Source of the DNA: JADKIH01 sp031385005
GTDB taxonomy: Bacteria > Bacteroidota > Bacteroidia > AKYH767-A > 2013-40CM-41-45
Length of the DNA stretch: 64,000 nucleotides
Direction: 5' to 3'
NCBI GenBank assembly: GCA_031385005.1
Contig: JANNBB010000050.1
Location: forward strand, 1 to 64,000
This document shows positions 15,158-24,698 of the stretch, one piece after another. A program made the translations under genes and the position numbers. The notes under the pieces were generated by a model. It was not told the origin of the DNA. It made no database searches and saw nothing but the letters and a program-made list of their open reading frames with translations. How positions within the stretch are numbered: the first letter of the stretch is position 1; the number at the start of each line of letters is the position of its first letter.

Positions 15158-17428
15158 TTATTTTTCCAGAACCAGTTTTTCCACTCCGATAATCTTGTCA
15201 TTTATGCTGACAACCACAGAGTAAACACCTGCAGCCAAATGGCTCAGATCAAGCTTATCTGTTGAAACTTGTGGAACAATCAATATTGACTTTCCTATAG
15301 CATTCATTACCTGAATCGTAATGTTTTCTGAATGAACCGGAAGATTCAATGACACGATTCCACTTGCAGGATTCGGAAAAATGGAAAATGATTGGGCAAC
15401 AGTCGAAGGAATTCCTGTAGTGGATGAAGTAACCACCACTTGACCGAAATATGGAATAGTATTATAAGCTGTTACTGTAATATCCATTGTATCGCCGACT
15501 GTTAATCCGGAAGGAAGCAATGCAGCATTTCCCATTAACGACCATCCTGTTGAAATAATCTGATTGTTATGACTCATACATACAAGTGCTCCATTTTCTG
15601 TGCAGGAGACATTGAATGACGTTTGATTTACATCGATGTTAGCAGGATGTGATATAGCCATTTGACTTGGTGTATTGGTACGAACCATCAATGAAGGATC
15701 GCCGAACAAAGTCCAAGTATCTGTTATTTCATCGCCATTCGCACCATACTGATCATTCATGTGCATACAACCATTTGCAGAAATGCCGCCAAAAGTATGC
15801 TTGATGTTTCCCGGATAAGTTTCTACTAAAATGTCAACCATCTCATCTTGCCCATCCATTGGTGGATCCCAGCTTTGATTGATCGTTGACATGAGCGTAG
15901 CAACTGCTCCTGTCGCTTTTCCGGTTGAAGAAGTTGAACGCATAAGTGCTTCGGCTAAGCAGGTTCCCGAACTGAAATCTCCATTAACACAGGCAACAGA
16001 CCAGATAAAAGGTAGCTCGTCGAAGTTCGTAAGCATGGTTACATCTGAAATACTGTAACCGGTAGTGCCCAAGCTCGATGAAGAACCATGCCCGGTGTAA
16101 GTAACAATACCACGACCATCGTTTAGAGAAGCATTCAGATCCGAGGCATTAGGGTCGCCCGATGAATCAACAACACCTTGTGAGCCATCATATAATTCAT
16201 CAACCGTAGTATAAGTATAAGCCTGAAAATCGGATCGTATATTTCTTTCATGCTCAAAATCCATTTCATTGTCATCACCGGGACCTTGATCAGAACCAAT
16301 ACAAACGCCTTTATGATACCACTGTCCGGTCGGATCCGGATACATTTCATAATTTAGTGACCGCTGAACCTGTGTTTCTAACTCAACTGCATCATTAGCC
16401 GAAAATCTTCCAACGATCACTTCTGCATACGAGTCGCCACCTAAAATATAACCGTAAGATGGATCTGAGTCGCCGTATTGAGAAGGGAATGGAGGTATCA
16501 TTGGACCATCACCAACGAGTAATACGAATGTCAAACCGTTAGTGGTAAAGTAGTTTTCGATATATGTTTTAATGTCTGAAGGATTGGTACCTATTGTTGC
16601 TACATCAACCATCTCTGTTGGCTGTCCCATTCGATTTTTCCAATCAACGAAAGGTTGCATGCTGCTCATCAATGTTGCATCTGCAATCACCAACATGTTT
16701 CCATGTTCATATAGCGGTGTATATGTTAGGGTTCCTGCATTTAAAAAATGTGTTTTGTAAACTGCAGCGAAAGTCGCATCCACACCACTGATTGGCTTCT
16801 TGCGTTGTAAAATATTTTGTGTGCTTGAATTTCCTGTTGATGCAACCTTGATTTTTACTGAATGATAAACACGAAGTGTCTGCGTAACCGGATTGTATTG
16901 AAAAGGACAAACAACTACACTCTGTCCTCTGTAGTCCCGAAGGATATAGGGGTCACGCAAAGAAACTAATTGCGAAGGATAGAATTCATTTTTTAAATAC
17001 ACTGCCGAATATGAAAAAGGAACCAACGATGGATCCTGATTTCTTTTTAAATTTCCTTTTGATGGCGCAACAATATATTGGTAGTCCGTATAGGAAGAAG
17101 ACAAAACAGTGGATTGCATGATTGCTCTGTCGGGAATTGCCAGTGAAAATGTAAGTTGTGAAAGATCCGGGTTGCCGGCAGCTAACATTTTTGCTGCTTC
17201 AGGAAGCGAAACAGAATAGGCCTTTCCTGCGGGAGTTTGTTTTTCTTCCAAATAGAAACCGGGAAGATTTATTTCAATTACAGATTCGGAAGAATTTAAA
17301 GCCTTAAAATGTGGGGTGCATTTTATAGGTTCCGAATGATTGATTCCTATCCAAACCTTTTGTGAGGCGAAAGTAGAAATACTGAATAAAAAAGTACACA
17401 ACGTCAGGGTGTAGAATTTACTTTTCAT
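15158..17428 (-). CDS. Gingipain-like C25 cysteine protease with type IX sorting domain
   Basis: A 756-residue secreted protease. In order: signal peptide (1-22), a propeptide-like region (about 23-235), the C25 catalytic domain (about 240-610), an Ig-like stretch, and a type IX sorting domain (about 680-756: FSIFPNPASGIVSLNL, LSHLAAGVYSVVV). The catalytic dyad is clear: His447 in TYTGHGSSSS and Cys480 in SVACVNGDF, as in gingipains. It is probably exported by the type IX system encoded at 33-39 kb and may act on proteins outside the cell. The start at 17428 gives the signal peptide; a longer frame exists. Cleavage specificity cannot be predicted. Confidence 0.92.
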   Translation of the reverse strand: MKSKFYTLTLCTFLFSISTFASQKVWIGINHSEPIKCTPHFKALNSSESVIEINLPGFYLEEKQTPAGKAYSVSLPEAAKMLAAGNPDLSQLTFSLAIPDRAIMQSTVLSSSYTDYQYIVAPSKGNLKRNQDPSLVPFSYSAVYLKNEFYPSQLVSLRDPYILRDYRGQSVVVCPFQYNPVTQTLRVYHSVKIKVASTGNSSTQNILQRKKPISGVDATFAAVYKTHFLNAGTLTYTPLYEHGNMLVIADATLMSSMQPFVDWKNRMGQPTEMVDVATIGTNPSDIKTYIENYFTTNGLTFVLLVGDGPMIPPFPSQYGDSDPSYGYILGGDSYAEVIVGRFSANDAVELETQVQRSLNYEMYPDPTGQWYHKGVCIGSDQGPGDDNEMDFEHERNIRSDFQAYTYTTVDELYDGSQGVVDSSGDPNASDLNASLNDGRGIVTYTGHGSSSSLGTTGYSISDVTMLTNFDELPFIWSVACVNGDFSSGTCLAEALMRSTSSTGKATGAVATLMSTINQSWDPPMDGQDEMVDILVETYPGNIKHTFGGISANGCMHMNDQYGANGDEITDTWTLFGDPSLMVRTNTPSQMAISHPANIDVNQTSFNVSCTENGALVCMSHNNQIISTGWSLMGNAALLPSGLTVGDTMDITVTAYNTIPYFGQVVVTSSTTGIPSTVAQSFSIFPNPASGIVSLNLPVHSENITIQVMNAIGKSILIVPQVSTDKLDLSHLAAGVYSVVVSINDKIIGVEKLVLEK

Positions 17429-17445
17429 AATAGTAGATTGGTCCG

Positions 17446-17478
17446 TAAACATACTAAATAAATCTGAAAGTGAGGCAA
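17446..17478 (-). promoter_or_regulatory. Possible promoter of the C25 protease gene
   Basis: On the minus strand TTG (17476-17478), a 22-base spacer and TATGTTTA (17446-17453), one mismatch from TAnnTTTG, end 17 bases before the start codon. Confidence 0.4.
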
Positions 17479-17605
17479 TTAGAAAACCTGATTTTATCAC
17501 TTTTTTGTAACTTTTTCAGTCATTTCAAACAAGAAAAATTCAAGAAAAAAAAATAAAAACCTCGTCTTTTAAAAAAAGACTGACAATAGTTATGCATACT
17601 TTCCT

Positions 17606-17941
17606 TTAGAGCTTTTTGTTTTTCAAATGTCTCTTCGAATCTCTTTTGGTCTTTTTAACGAGATTTTTTTTAAAGGCTTTTTCGAGATCGATTCCTGTTT
17701 GGTTGGCTATACAGATAAGTACAAAAAGCACATCGGCTAACTCATCCGGCAAATCGCCCTTCACCTCCTTTTTCTTGGAAGATTGTTCACCGTAAAGTCG
17801 CGACATGACTCTGGCTACCTCCCCAACTTCTTCAGTTAGTAATGCCATATTGGTAAGTTCGTTGAAGTACCTTACTCCATACTTCTTTATCCATTGATCA
17901 ACTTGTTTTTGCGCGCCTGAAATAGTTACTGATTTATTCAT
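17606..17941 (-). CDS. MazG-like nucleotide pyrophosphohydrolase
   Basis: A 111-residue all-alpha NTP-PPase of the MazG-like group, which hydrolyses nucleoside triphosphates to monophosphate and pyrophosphate. The metal-binding EExxE motif is seen as EEVGE (residues 37-41) and ExxD as DELADVLF (about 66-73). The C-terminus is strongly basic. Its start overlaps the dtd stop by four bases (ATGA), so the two are translationally coupled. Substrate preference is unknown. A short hairpin (17564-17580) beyond the stop may end the transcript. Confidence 0.88.
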   Translation of the reverse strand: MNKSVTISGAQKQVDQWIKKYGVRYFNELTNMALLTEEVGEVARVMSRLYGEQSSKKKEVKGDLPDELADVLFVLICIANQTGIDLEKAFKKNLVKKTKRDSKRHLKNKKL

Positions 17942-18390
17942 TCCTTATTTTTTGAATCTATAAAAATGGTGACGGGACCATCATTAACTAAAGCAACTTT
18001 CATATCTGCTCCGAACACGCCGCTTTGTATATTTAGTCCGGACGACTGTTTTAAAACCTGTAAAAAAGACTCGTATAAGGGTATGGCAGTCTCCGGTCTT
18101 GCAGCATGTATATAAGAAGGCCTGTTTCCTTTTTTGACCGCAGCTTGTAACGTAAATTGACTGATGACAAGTATTTCGCCTTTTATCTCCTGCACGGAAA
18201 GATTCATCACATCGTTTTCATCGTTGAATATGCGCAAACGATTCACCTTGCCTGTAAGCCATTCGATATCTTCCGGATTATCCGCTTCTTCAATCCCGAC
18301 AAATAATAAAAGTCCTTTCCCTATGGACGATTTTATTATTCCATTGATTTCTACAGATGCTGACGAAACTCTTTGTATAAGAATTCTCAT
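17938..18390 (-). CDS. dtd: D-aminoacyl-tRNA deacylase
   Basis: A 150-residue cytosolic enzyme that removes D-amino acids (and glycine from mischarged tRNA-Ala) from tRNA. Start MRILIQRVSSASVEI, the SQFTLQA motif (about 78-84) and the NDGPVT motif with the family Gly-cisPro (about 137-142) are all present. Length is standard. It lies 45 bases after rsgA and overlaps the MazG-like gene. Confidence 0.96.
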   Translation of the reverse strand: MRILIQRVSSASVEINGIIKSSIGKGLLLFVGIEEADNPEDIEWLTGKVNRLRIFNDENDVMNLSVQEIKGEILVISQFTLQAAVKKGNRPSYIHAARPETAIPLYESFLQVLKQSSGLNIQSGVFGADMKVALVNDGPVTIFIDSKNKE

Positions 18391-18435
18391 TCTTTTTAAT
18401 ACTCTATATTGTTTCTCAAAAATAATTCACAGGAT

Positions 18436-19362
18436 TTATTTGAATACATCCTGCCCACTCATAATACTGTAATAACTTTCGAACCTGCTCGCCGCAATTT
18501 TCCCCGATTCAACTGCCGGGATTACGGCACATCCTTTTTCAGTGGTATGCAGACAATTGTTGAATTTGCAATTTTTTGCGACGGCAAAAATATCCGGAAA
18601 GAAATGTGAAACCTCATGTTTGTCGAAGTCGATGGTTCCAAACTCCCGTATTCCCGGTGTATCTATGATGAAACCACCAGTTGCCAATGTATGCATTTCA
18701 GCAAAGGTTGTTGTATGAATTCCTTTAAGATGTTGGGAAGAAATCTTTGCAGTCTTTAATTTCAATTCGGGAATCAAGGTATTGATCAAAGAAGACTTCC
18801 CCACTCCGCTATGCCCGGAGAACAGACTTACTTTATCTTTCAACTCTACTCTTAATTCATCCAGACCATCGCCATTTAAAGCAGATACGGTAAAGACTTT
18901 GTAGCCGATGCTTTCGTATAAAGTTTTTGTTTCACGAACGTGTTGCCATACACGTTCATCATAAAGATCGGATTTGTTCCAGATAATTCCGGCCGCCAGA
19001 CTGTAGGCCTCGGCAGTAGCGAGAAAGCGATCAATAAAACCTAAAGAAGTACGAGGCATTACAGGTGTTGCAACAACAAATGCCCTGTCCATGTTTGCCG
19101 CAATAATCTGAACTTGTCGGGACAACTTAACTGATTTGCGGATGATATAATTCTTGCGATCGTAAATTTTGGTAATCCATAAATAGTCGCTGTCTGTATT
19201 TTCTGCAAGTTCAACTTCTACTTTATCTCCAACAGTCAATGGGTTTGTGGCTTCAAACTCTTTTAAACGGAGGTTCCCCCGGATCTTGCAAAACGGAATT
19301 TCCCCGTTTTCCAGCATCACCCGATATTGATTTCCTGTCGATTTTATAACTGTACCTTGCAC
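18436..19362 (-). CDS. rsgA: Ribosome small subunit biogenesis GTPase RsgA
   Basis: A 308-residue circularly permuted GTPase acting in late 30S maturation. An OB-fold N-terminus (LRLKEFEATNPLTVGDKV) is followed by G-motifs in permuted order: NKSD (G4), then GHSGVGKSSL (G1), then IDTPGIREFG (G3). A C-terminal zinc knuckle follows (CKFNNCLHTTEKGC). The start codon appears to be GTG at 19362, giving the usual MQGTVIKSTG N-terminus. It heads the leftward rsgA-dtd-mazG group and is divergent from gldA. Confidence 0.95.
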   Translation of the reverse strand: MQGTVIKSTGNQYRVMLENGEIPFCKIRGNLRLKEFEATNPLTVGDKVEVELAENTDSDYLWITKIYDRKNYIIRKSVKLSRQVQIIAANMDRAFVVATPVMPRTSLGFIDRFLATAEAYSLAAGIIWNKSDLYDERVWQHVRETKTLYESIGYKVFTVSALNGDGLDELRVELKDKVSLFSGHSGVGKSSLINTLIPELKLKTAKISSQHLKGIHTTTFAEMHTLATGGFIIDTPGIREFGTIDFDKHEVSHFFPDIFAVAKNCKFNNCLHTTEKGCAVIPAVESGKIAASRFESYYSIMSGQDVFK

Positions 19363-19475
19363 GAAGCGAAGATAAAAAAGTGAATGGAGTTTCAGTTATC
19401 CGTTATCAGGATTCTTTTGTAATTTGCGAGTCGTAATCAAAGACTAAACGATTCACAAAAAAACCAGTCCCACTT

Positions 19476-20390
19476 ATGTCCATTTCTGTCCATAACATAA
19501 GCAAGCTCTACGGTATGCAAAAAGCACTCGATGGAGTTTCATTCGAAGTCGGAAAAGGCCAGGTTGTCGGATTTCTTGGGCCGAATGGAGCCGGAAAATC
19601 TACCATGATGAAAATTCTCACCTGTTACATTCCACAGTCAGAAGGGAAGGCCTCTGTTTGTGGTTTCGACGTAGGTGAAAACTCCTTAGAAGTAAGAAAG
19701 AGAATCGGTTATCTACCCGAGAATAATCCATTGTACGTAGATATGTATGTGCGCGAATACCTTGATTTTGTGGCCCAAACCTATGGAATGAAAGGCGATC
19801 TGAGAGGAAAAATTCAGGACATGATTGCATTGACAGGACTTGAAGTAGAGCAGAAAAAAAAGATTGGCGCATTATCAAAAGGTTACCGTCAGCGTGTTGG
19901 TCTCGCTCAGGCACTTATTCATTCTCCTGAAGTTTTAATTCTGGATGAACCCACAACCGGTCTCGACCCCAATCAACTTTCAGAAATCAGGGAATTGATC
20001 AAAACAATTGGAAAAGAAAAAACCATCATGCTTTCAACACATATCATGCAGGAAGTTGAAGCGATTTGCGACAGAGTAATCATTATCAATAAAGGACGCA
20101 TTGTTACGGACGAAAACACCTCCGTGCTTAGAACGACTTCACGAAACCGCGATACTATCAGTATAGAATTCGAAAAAGCTATCAATAAAAACGATTTGCT
20201 TAAAATCGCCGGTGTAGAATCAGTGATTAGCGTAAGAGAAAACTGCTGGAAAATTTCCGGGAAAGAAAACAACGACGTCCGTGCATCACTTTTCAAATGG
20301 GCCGTTGAGAATAATCACACCATCTTATCGTTGCAAAAGGAAGAACAAAAGCTCGAAGACATCTTTCAACAATTAACCGGGAAAAATTAA
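19476..20390 (+). CDS. gldA: Gliding-motility ABC transporter ATP-binding protein GldA
   Basis: A 304-residue ABC ATPase. Walker A is GPNGAGKST (about 34-42), the signature is LSKGYRQRVGLAQAL, and Walker B is VLILDEPTTGLDP. The length and C-terminal region (RDTISIEFEKAIN, then LEDIFQQLTG) match GldA of gliding Bacteroidota, which works with membrane partners GldF and GldG. Neither partner is in this window; in Flavobacterium johnsoniae gldA is also unlinked from gldFG. Function as part of an exporter required for, or supporting, gliding is known for the family only. Confidence 0.88.
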   Translation: MSISVHNISKLYGMQKALDGVSFEVGKGQVVGFLGPNGAGKSTMMKILTCYIPQSEGKASVCGFDVGENSLEVRKRIGYLPENNPLYVDMYVREYLDFVAQTYGMKGDLRGKIQDMIALTGLEVEQKKKIGALSKGYRQRVGLAQALIHSPEVLILDEPTTGLDPNQLSEIRELIKTIGKEKTIMLSTHIMQEVEAICDRVIIINKGRIVTDENTSVLRTTSRNRDTISIEFEKAINKNDLLKIAGVESVISVRENCWKISGKENNDVRASLFKWAVENNHTILSLQKEEQKLEDIFQQLTGKN

Positions 20391-20469
20391 TTCTCCTGAT
20401 TTTTTCCCTGCCGGCAATCATTCAAGTTCAATAATCAACCTAAATATTTCTAATAAATCTTTTTCGAAA

Positions 20470-21564
20470 ATGAATTTCAAAAAAATCTACTTTGCTTTTT
20501 TTATACTCTCCTTAAATATTCTTGTTTGCTTAAACTCGTCTGCGCAAAGCATCACTGCTTTTACCGATAACAAGGGCAACCTTCAGGTATTTGACAAAGG
20601 TTTTTTCAGACAACTCGAATACCTGCCTGTTACAAGTTATAAGATCGGGGGAAATTCTATCGCCTATATCGATCATAAAAACGACTTTAAAATCTATTAC
20701 GACGGGCAAACATTTCCACTCTTAAACGCAGCCGAATTCAGTTATTATGTAACCAACAACCTCACTGTCTTTAAAGTGGGAAATGTTCTTTATGTGTTTG
20801 ATAAAGGTGAAAAGAAAACGCTTTGCTATTACTCCTCTATGATCGCAGCGAATGACAGTATTGTATCCTTTTTCGATGAATCCCAATCCTCGTTAAACAT
20901 TTACTACAATGGCGCAATTGCCAAAACAGAAGATGCATTTATTGCCAGACCCAAAGCCATTAAAACCGGAGCTAACCTGGTTGCCTGGATAAATCAATCG
21001 AATTATTTCAATGTCTTTTACCAAGGCCGGCTTATTGAATTGGACAACATGGCTCCGGTTCAATTTGAAGCAGGACGCGATATCGTTGCTTATGTCGATG
21101 ACTATGAACAAAAATTTCGATTGTTTTATAAAGGAGATACTGCTATTGTTGAGAGTTTTCTTCCTGATTCCTTCAAAGTAGGATACGGAATTATGGCTTA
21201 TGTAGATAACCTTGGAAACTTTCATATTTTCCACGACGGTACATCCACAAAAGTCCTTTCTGACCGCCCTGATTTTTTTACCGTGAAAGGCAATGTTGTT
21301 GTCTATTGCTATAACAACTCTTTCAACATTTTTTATGAGGGCAAATCCTATCTGTTACAGAATGCAACTCCCACCGAATTCGAAGTAGGAAACGATGGAA
21401 TTGCCTGGATAGACCCCAGCAGACGTCTCCAGTTGTTTCAAAAAGGAAAAACCTATACTGTTTCCTATGAAATAATCAACAAATTCAAGATCAATGGCGA
21501 CGTCTTAAAATATGAAGTCGGGGTAAATACCGTCAATGTCTTCTACAATGGTAAAAACCAGTGA
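20470..21564 (+). CDS. Exported protein with about seven internal repeats, possible beta-propeller
   Basis: A 364-residue exported protein that I do not recognise. A signal peptide (1-25, NSSAQ) is followed only by repeats of roughly 45-50 residues with a pattern like F.VG.NIxAYID....F.IFYxG, e.g. YKIGGNSIAYIDHKNDFKIY, FEAGRDIVAYVDDYEQKFRL and FKVGYGIMAYVDNLGNFHIF. About seven such units would suit a beta-propeller. No catalytic motif, lipobox or sorting domain is seen. It lies between gldA and metK on the same strand. Its role is unknown. Confidence 0.75.
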   Translation: MNFKKIYFAFFILSLNILVCLNSSAQSITAFTDNKGNLQVFDKGFFRQLEYLPVTSYKIGGNSIAYIDHKNDFKIYYDGQTFPLLNAAEFSYYVTNNLTVFKVGNVLYVFDKGEKKTLCYYSSMIAANDSIVSFFDESQSSLNIYYNGAIAKTEDAFIARPKAIKTGANLVAWINQSNYFNVFYQGRLIELDNMAPVQFEAGRDIVAYVDDYEQKFRLFYKGDTAIVESFLPDSFKVGYGIMAYVDNLGNFHIFHDGTSTKVLSDRPDFFTVKGNVVVYCYNNSFNIFYEGKSYLLQNATPTEFEVGNDGIAWIDPSRRLQLFQKGKTYTVSYEIINKFKINGDVLKYEVGVNTVNVFYNGKNQ

Positions 21565-21617
21565 GGTTTGTGCATATTCTATAATAAGTTTCAATATTCT
21601 ATATACAATCTTTTTCC

Positions 21618-21625
21618 TACTTTTG
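21618..21625 (+). promoter_or_regulatory. -7 element of the metK promoter
   Basis: TACTTTTG matches the Bacteroidota -7 consensus TAnnTTTG exactly. It lies just before the structured leader, so transcription would start at its 5' edge and leave a 5' UTR of about 135 bases. Confidence 0.6.
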
Positions 21626-21710
21626 AGTCCGTTAGTGGAATGATTTGATTGTCGCTCTTTTGAGGCAATATTGCAACCACGGTAAAAAAATGCTAAGGCA
21701 TTTCTACCTT
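21626..21710 (+). ncRNA. Candidate SAM-responsive leader (S-box-like) of metK
   Basis: The leader of metK folds into a compact shape. GTGG (21635-21638) pairs with CCAC (21677-21680). Inside this is a hairpin ATTGTC/GGCAAT (21648-21653, 21662-21667). A second hairpin follows: GGTA...AAATGC, loop TAAG, GCATTT.TACC (21681-21708). The conserved-looking strings TTGCAACC and ATGCTAAGG correspond to the GCAACC...TGCTAA core shared by SAM-I and SAM-I/IV-variant riboswitches. S-adenosylmethionine would be the product of the controlled gene. No terminator is evident before the start codon, so control of translation is more likely. The family assignment is by eye only. Confidence 0.5.
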
Positions 21711-21764
21711 TGTCGGTCCTTCCCCTGTTTAGTTAAAAATTAACCTTCTAATCAAACAAAAACC

Positions 21765-23063
21765 ATGTCTTACTTGTTTACTTCTGAATCTGTATCCGAA
21801 GGCCATCCGGATAAGGTAGCAGACCAGATTTCCGATGCTCTAATTGATCATTTCCTTGCCTATGACCCCAATGCTAAGGTTGCTTGTGAAACACTTGTTA
21901 CAACCGGACAAGTTGTTTTAGGTGGTGAAGTAAAATCCACAGCCTACCTCGATGTGCAGGATATTGCCAGAGATGTAATTCGTAAAATAGGATATACCCG
22001 CAGCGAATATATGTTCGAAGCGGATTCTTGCGGAATCCTTTCCGCAATACATGAGCAATCTGCCGACATTAACCGGGGTGTCGAAAAAAACGACCCTTGG
22101 AAACAAGGCGCCGGCGATCAGGGAATGATGTTTGGCTATGCTTGCCGCGAAACGGATAACTATATGCCTCTCCCTCTGGAACTCGCTCACACACTCTTAC
22201 GTGAGTTGTCAGCGCTTCGTCGCGAAGGCAAACAAATGAATTACCTCAGACCGGACGCAAAATCTCAGGTTACCATCGAATACGATGACAATAACAAGCC
22301 GGTTCGAATAGACACTATCGTAATCTCTACACAACACGATGATTTCGATAAAGATGTTGCCATGCTTAAAAAAATCAAAGAGGACGTTCAAAATATCCTC
22401 ATTCCACGCATCATCAAAAAACTCCCCAAACGCGTCCAGGCATTATTCAACGATAAAATAAAATACCATGTAAACCCTACCGGTAAATTTGTTATCGGTG
22501 GACCACATGGCGACACCGGACTTACCGGAAGAAAAATCATTGTCGATACCTATGGCGGAAAAGGAGCACATGGCGGCGGAGCATTCTCCGGTAAAGATCC
22601 TTCAAAGGTTGATCGTTCGGCTGCTTATGCTACCAGACACCTTGCTAAAAATCTTGTTGCTGCAGGCGTTTGTGACGAAGCTCTCGTTCAGGTCGCTTAT
22701 GCTATTGGTGTTGCAGAACCGGTTGGATTATATGTGAACACTTTCAAAAGTTCTAAAACCGGATTAAGTGACGGTGAAATCTCCAAAAAAGTAAAAGCAA
22801 TGTACGATATGCGACCTTATGCAATCGAGCAACGCTTTAACCTACGCACGCCAATTTATTTCGAAACCGCTGCTTACGGTCACATGGGTCGTAAGACAGA
22901 AGAAAAAGAAAAAATCTTCAACAAAGGGAAAGCAAATGAAAAACGCATCAAAGTAAAATTATTCCCGTGGGAAGAGTTGAACTATGTCGATAAGCTTAGA
23001 ACTGCTTTCCGACTCGATGCTAAAAAAGCAACTTCTAAAAACCCGGAGTTCCTTCTCGCATAA
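21765..23063 (+). CDS. metK: S-adenosylmethionine synthetase
   Basis: A 432-residue cytosolic enzyme making S-adenosylmethionine from methionine and ATP. The signature motifs are GHPDKVADQISDALIDHFL (13-31), GAGDQGMMFGYA (about 116-127) and GGGAFSGKDPSKVDRSAAY. It is somewhat longer than the 380-400 residues of most bacterial enzymes, with extra residues in the middle and a C-terminal part rich in Lys. It is preceded by a structured leader and followed by a strong bidirectional terminator, so it is probably monocistronic. Confidence 0.97.
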   Translation: MSYLFTSESVSEGHPDKVADQISDALIDHFLAYDPNAKVACETLVTTGQVVLGGEVKSTAYLDVQDIARDVIRKIGYTRSEYMFEADSCGILSAIHEQSADINRGVEKNDPWKQGAGDQGMMFGYACRETDNYMPLPLELAHTLLRELSALRREGKQMNYLRPDAKSQVTIEYDDNNKPVRIDTIVISTQHDDFDKDVAMLKKIKEDVQNILIPRIIKKLPKRVQALFNDKIKYHVNPTGKFVIGGPHGDTGLTGRKIIVDTYGGKGAHGGGAFSGKDPSKVDRSAAYATRHLAKNLVAAGVCDEALVQVAYAIGVAEPVGLYVNTFKSSKTGLSDGEISKKVKAMYDMRPYAIEQRFNLRTPIYFETAAYGHMGRKTEEKEKIFNKGKANEKRIKVKLFPWEELNYVDKLRTAFRLDAKKATSKNPEFLLA

Positions 23064-23080
23064 CAATTTCCTTTTAGCAT

Positions 23081-23119
23081 AAAAAAAAGTACAAAGCCGA
23101 TTCGCTTTGTACTTTTTTT
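23081..23119. terminator. Bidirectional terminator between metK and the TlpA-like gene
   Basis: AGTACAAAGC (23088-23097) pairs with GCTTTGTACT (23104-23113) around CGATTC, with A8 before and T7 after. It can serve the two converging genes. Confidence 0.92.
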
Positions 23120-23178
23120 GTTTTAGGTATTCTTCTGATTTTACAGATCAAATGCAGGTTTTTTATTTAATGATAATT

Positions 23179-24636
23179 CTACTTTTCTTCTGATAATTTT
23201 ATTAACTCTTCCAATACTGCGGGATCTGCCGGGCGTTTTGCATTGATGTCAATAATTACACCTTTTTTATTCATTATCATATAACGCGGTATACTTCCAA
23301 TTTGAAAATAAGAACATGCCTTTGATTTCCAGTTACCGGGAGAAATAAATTGTGTACCAAGCATTTCCAAATCCTTTATTCCTTTCATCCAAGAAGCGGT
23401 ATCAGCATCGATAGAAATATACAAAAACACAATATTCTTTCGTTGCTTATCAGTCAATTGTTCATGCATCTTTTTAGAGTAAGGCATCATCTTACGACAA
23501 GGCCCGCACCAACTCGCCCAAAAATCGATATAGACAACTTTGCCTTTAAAATCATCCAGACTTACCGGCTTCCCCTTCATATCAACCAAACCCGGATCAC
23601 CTACAAAGTTAATTCCTGATTCTTCCTGGGTTCCTTTTGGTTCTACTTTCTTAGGTGTGTTGGTAATAACCTGATTGACGATCGTATAATAAGATTTATC
23701 CTTATCCACTTCTTTCAGAGAAGTAACCAATTTATTTGTACTAAAACCATTTAGATTTGCACATTCTTCTATTGTAAACCTTGAAATCCAATATAAATAA
23801 ACTTCATCAATTAACTTCTCCCGTGCAATGGTCATTTTTCTGTCTGCTGATGATGTATAGTCTGTAAACTTTTTGAATTCATTCGACTTCGATCCTGAAT
23901 AAATTATAAAATATTTTATGAAGTCACGGTAGGAAGAAGAAATCAATGCCTGTTTATTATTTATCATGCTCTCATCAAAACCATCTAACATGACGGGAGG
24001 AATAGGGTTGACTGTTTTTATTTTTGTGTCAATATTTGCATTCACAATCGGAAAGGCATAGAGGGATCTCCAATAATGGTAATTGATCTCGGCTTGAATA
24101 AATTCATTAAACCCTTTTGAAAAACTACTGCTATTCGGATCTGCCTTAACAAAATCTGATTGCGCTTTTCGTTTTGCAAATAAATCCATTTCGTAAGCAT
24201 CGATCGTTTTACTTTTCATAGAGGCATCATTCAGACTATCATTAAAATCGTTTCCGAATTTAGAATAGAATTCATGCATAAATTTGTTCTGATTCACAAC
24301 CTTGCCTGAGACAAGGGTTGTAAAACCGGAATCTTCCTTTTGTACGTTTAATTTCAATTCATCTCCCGGCTCTATATAAAGCGTTGTATTGAAAACCGGA
24401 CTTTTAAATTCGATGATATAACTACGATCTATCGTTGTATTAAATTGAAATTTTCCATTTGAAATCAGTATCGTATTTATTTCTCTGTTACGGTTTAAAA
24501 AATTACGGTCAATAATTACCTGCACATGACCTGTAACATCTCCGGTGAAACTTCCACTGATAGAAAAATTACCTTCTGCATAGACTTGACTGCATAACAA
24601 AAAGGAAAATAAAAATACTCGGATTAGGTTGTTCAT
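23179..24636 (-). CDS. TlpA-like thioredoxin-fold protein
   Basis: A 485-residue exported protein: signal peptide (1-20), an N-terminal beta-rich domain like DUF4369 (about 24-110), a helical middle (about 115-330), and a C-terminal TlpA/AhpC-TSA thioredoxin domain (about 345-485) with the redox motif WCGPC (Cys377, Cys380). Such proteins act as periplasmic disulfide reductases, for example in cytochrome maturation; the partner here is unknown. On the minus strand TATTTTTG (24655-24662) matches the -7 consensus and lies 19 bases before the start codon, so the gene may have its own promoter. Confidence 0.88.
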   Translation of the reverse strand: MNNLIRVFLFSFLLCSQVYAEGNFSISGSFTGDVTGHVQVIIDRNFLNRNREINTILISNGKFQFNTTIDRSYIIEFKSPVFNTTLYIEPGDELKLNVQKEDSGFTTLVSGKVVNQNKFMHEFYSKFGNDFNDSLNDASMKSKTIDAYEMDLFAKRKAQSDFVKADPNSSSFSKGFNEFIQAEINYHYWRSLYAFPIVNANIDTKIKTVNPIPPVMLDGFDESMINNKQALISSSYRDFIKYFIIYSGSKSNEFKKFTDYTSSADRKMTIAREKLIDEVYLYWISRFTIEECANLNGFSTNKLVTSLKEVDKDKSYYTIVNQVITNTPKKVEPKGTQEESGINFVGDPGLVDMKGKPVSLDDFKGKVVYIDFWASWCGPCRKMMPYSKKMHEQLTDKQRKNIVFLYISIDADTASWMKGIKDLEMLGTQFISPGNWKSKACSYFQIGSIPRYMIMNKKGVIIDINAKRPADPAVLEELIKLSEEK

Positions 24637-24698
24637 AGTTGATTAATTGGTTTGCAAAAATACAGATAGAGAAGATTAGATTGATGAAAATCTGATGT

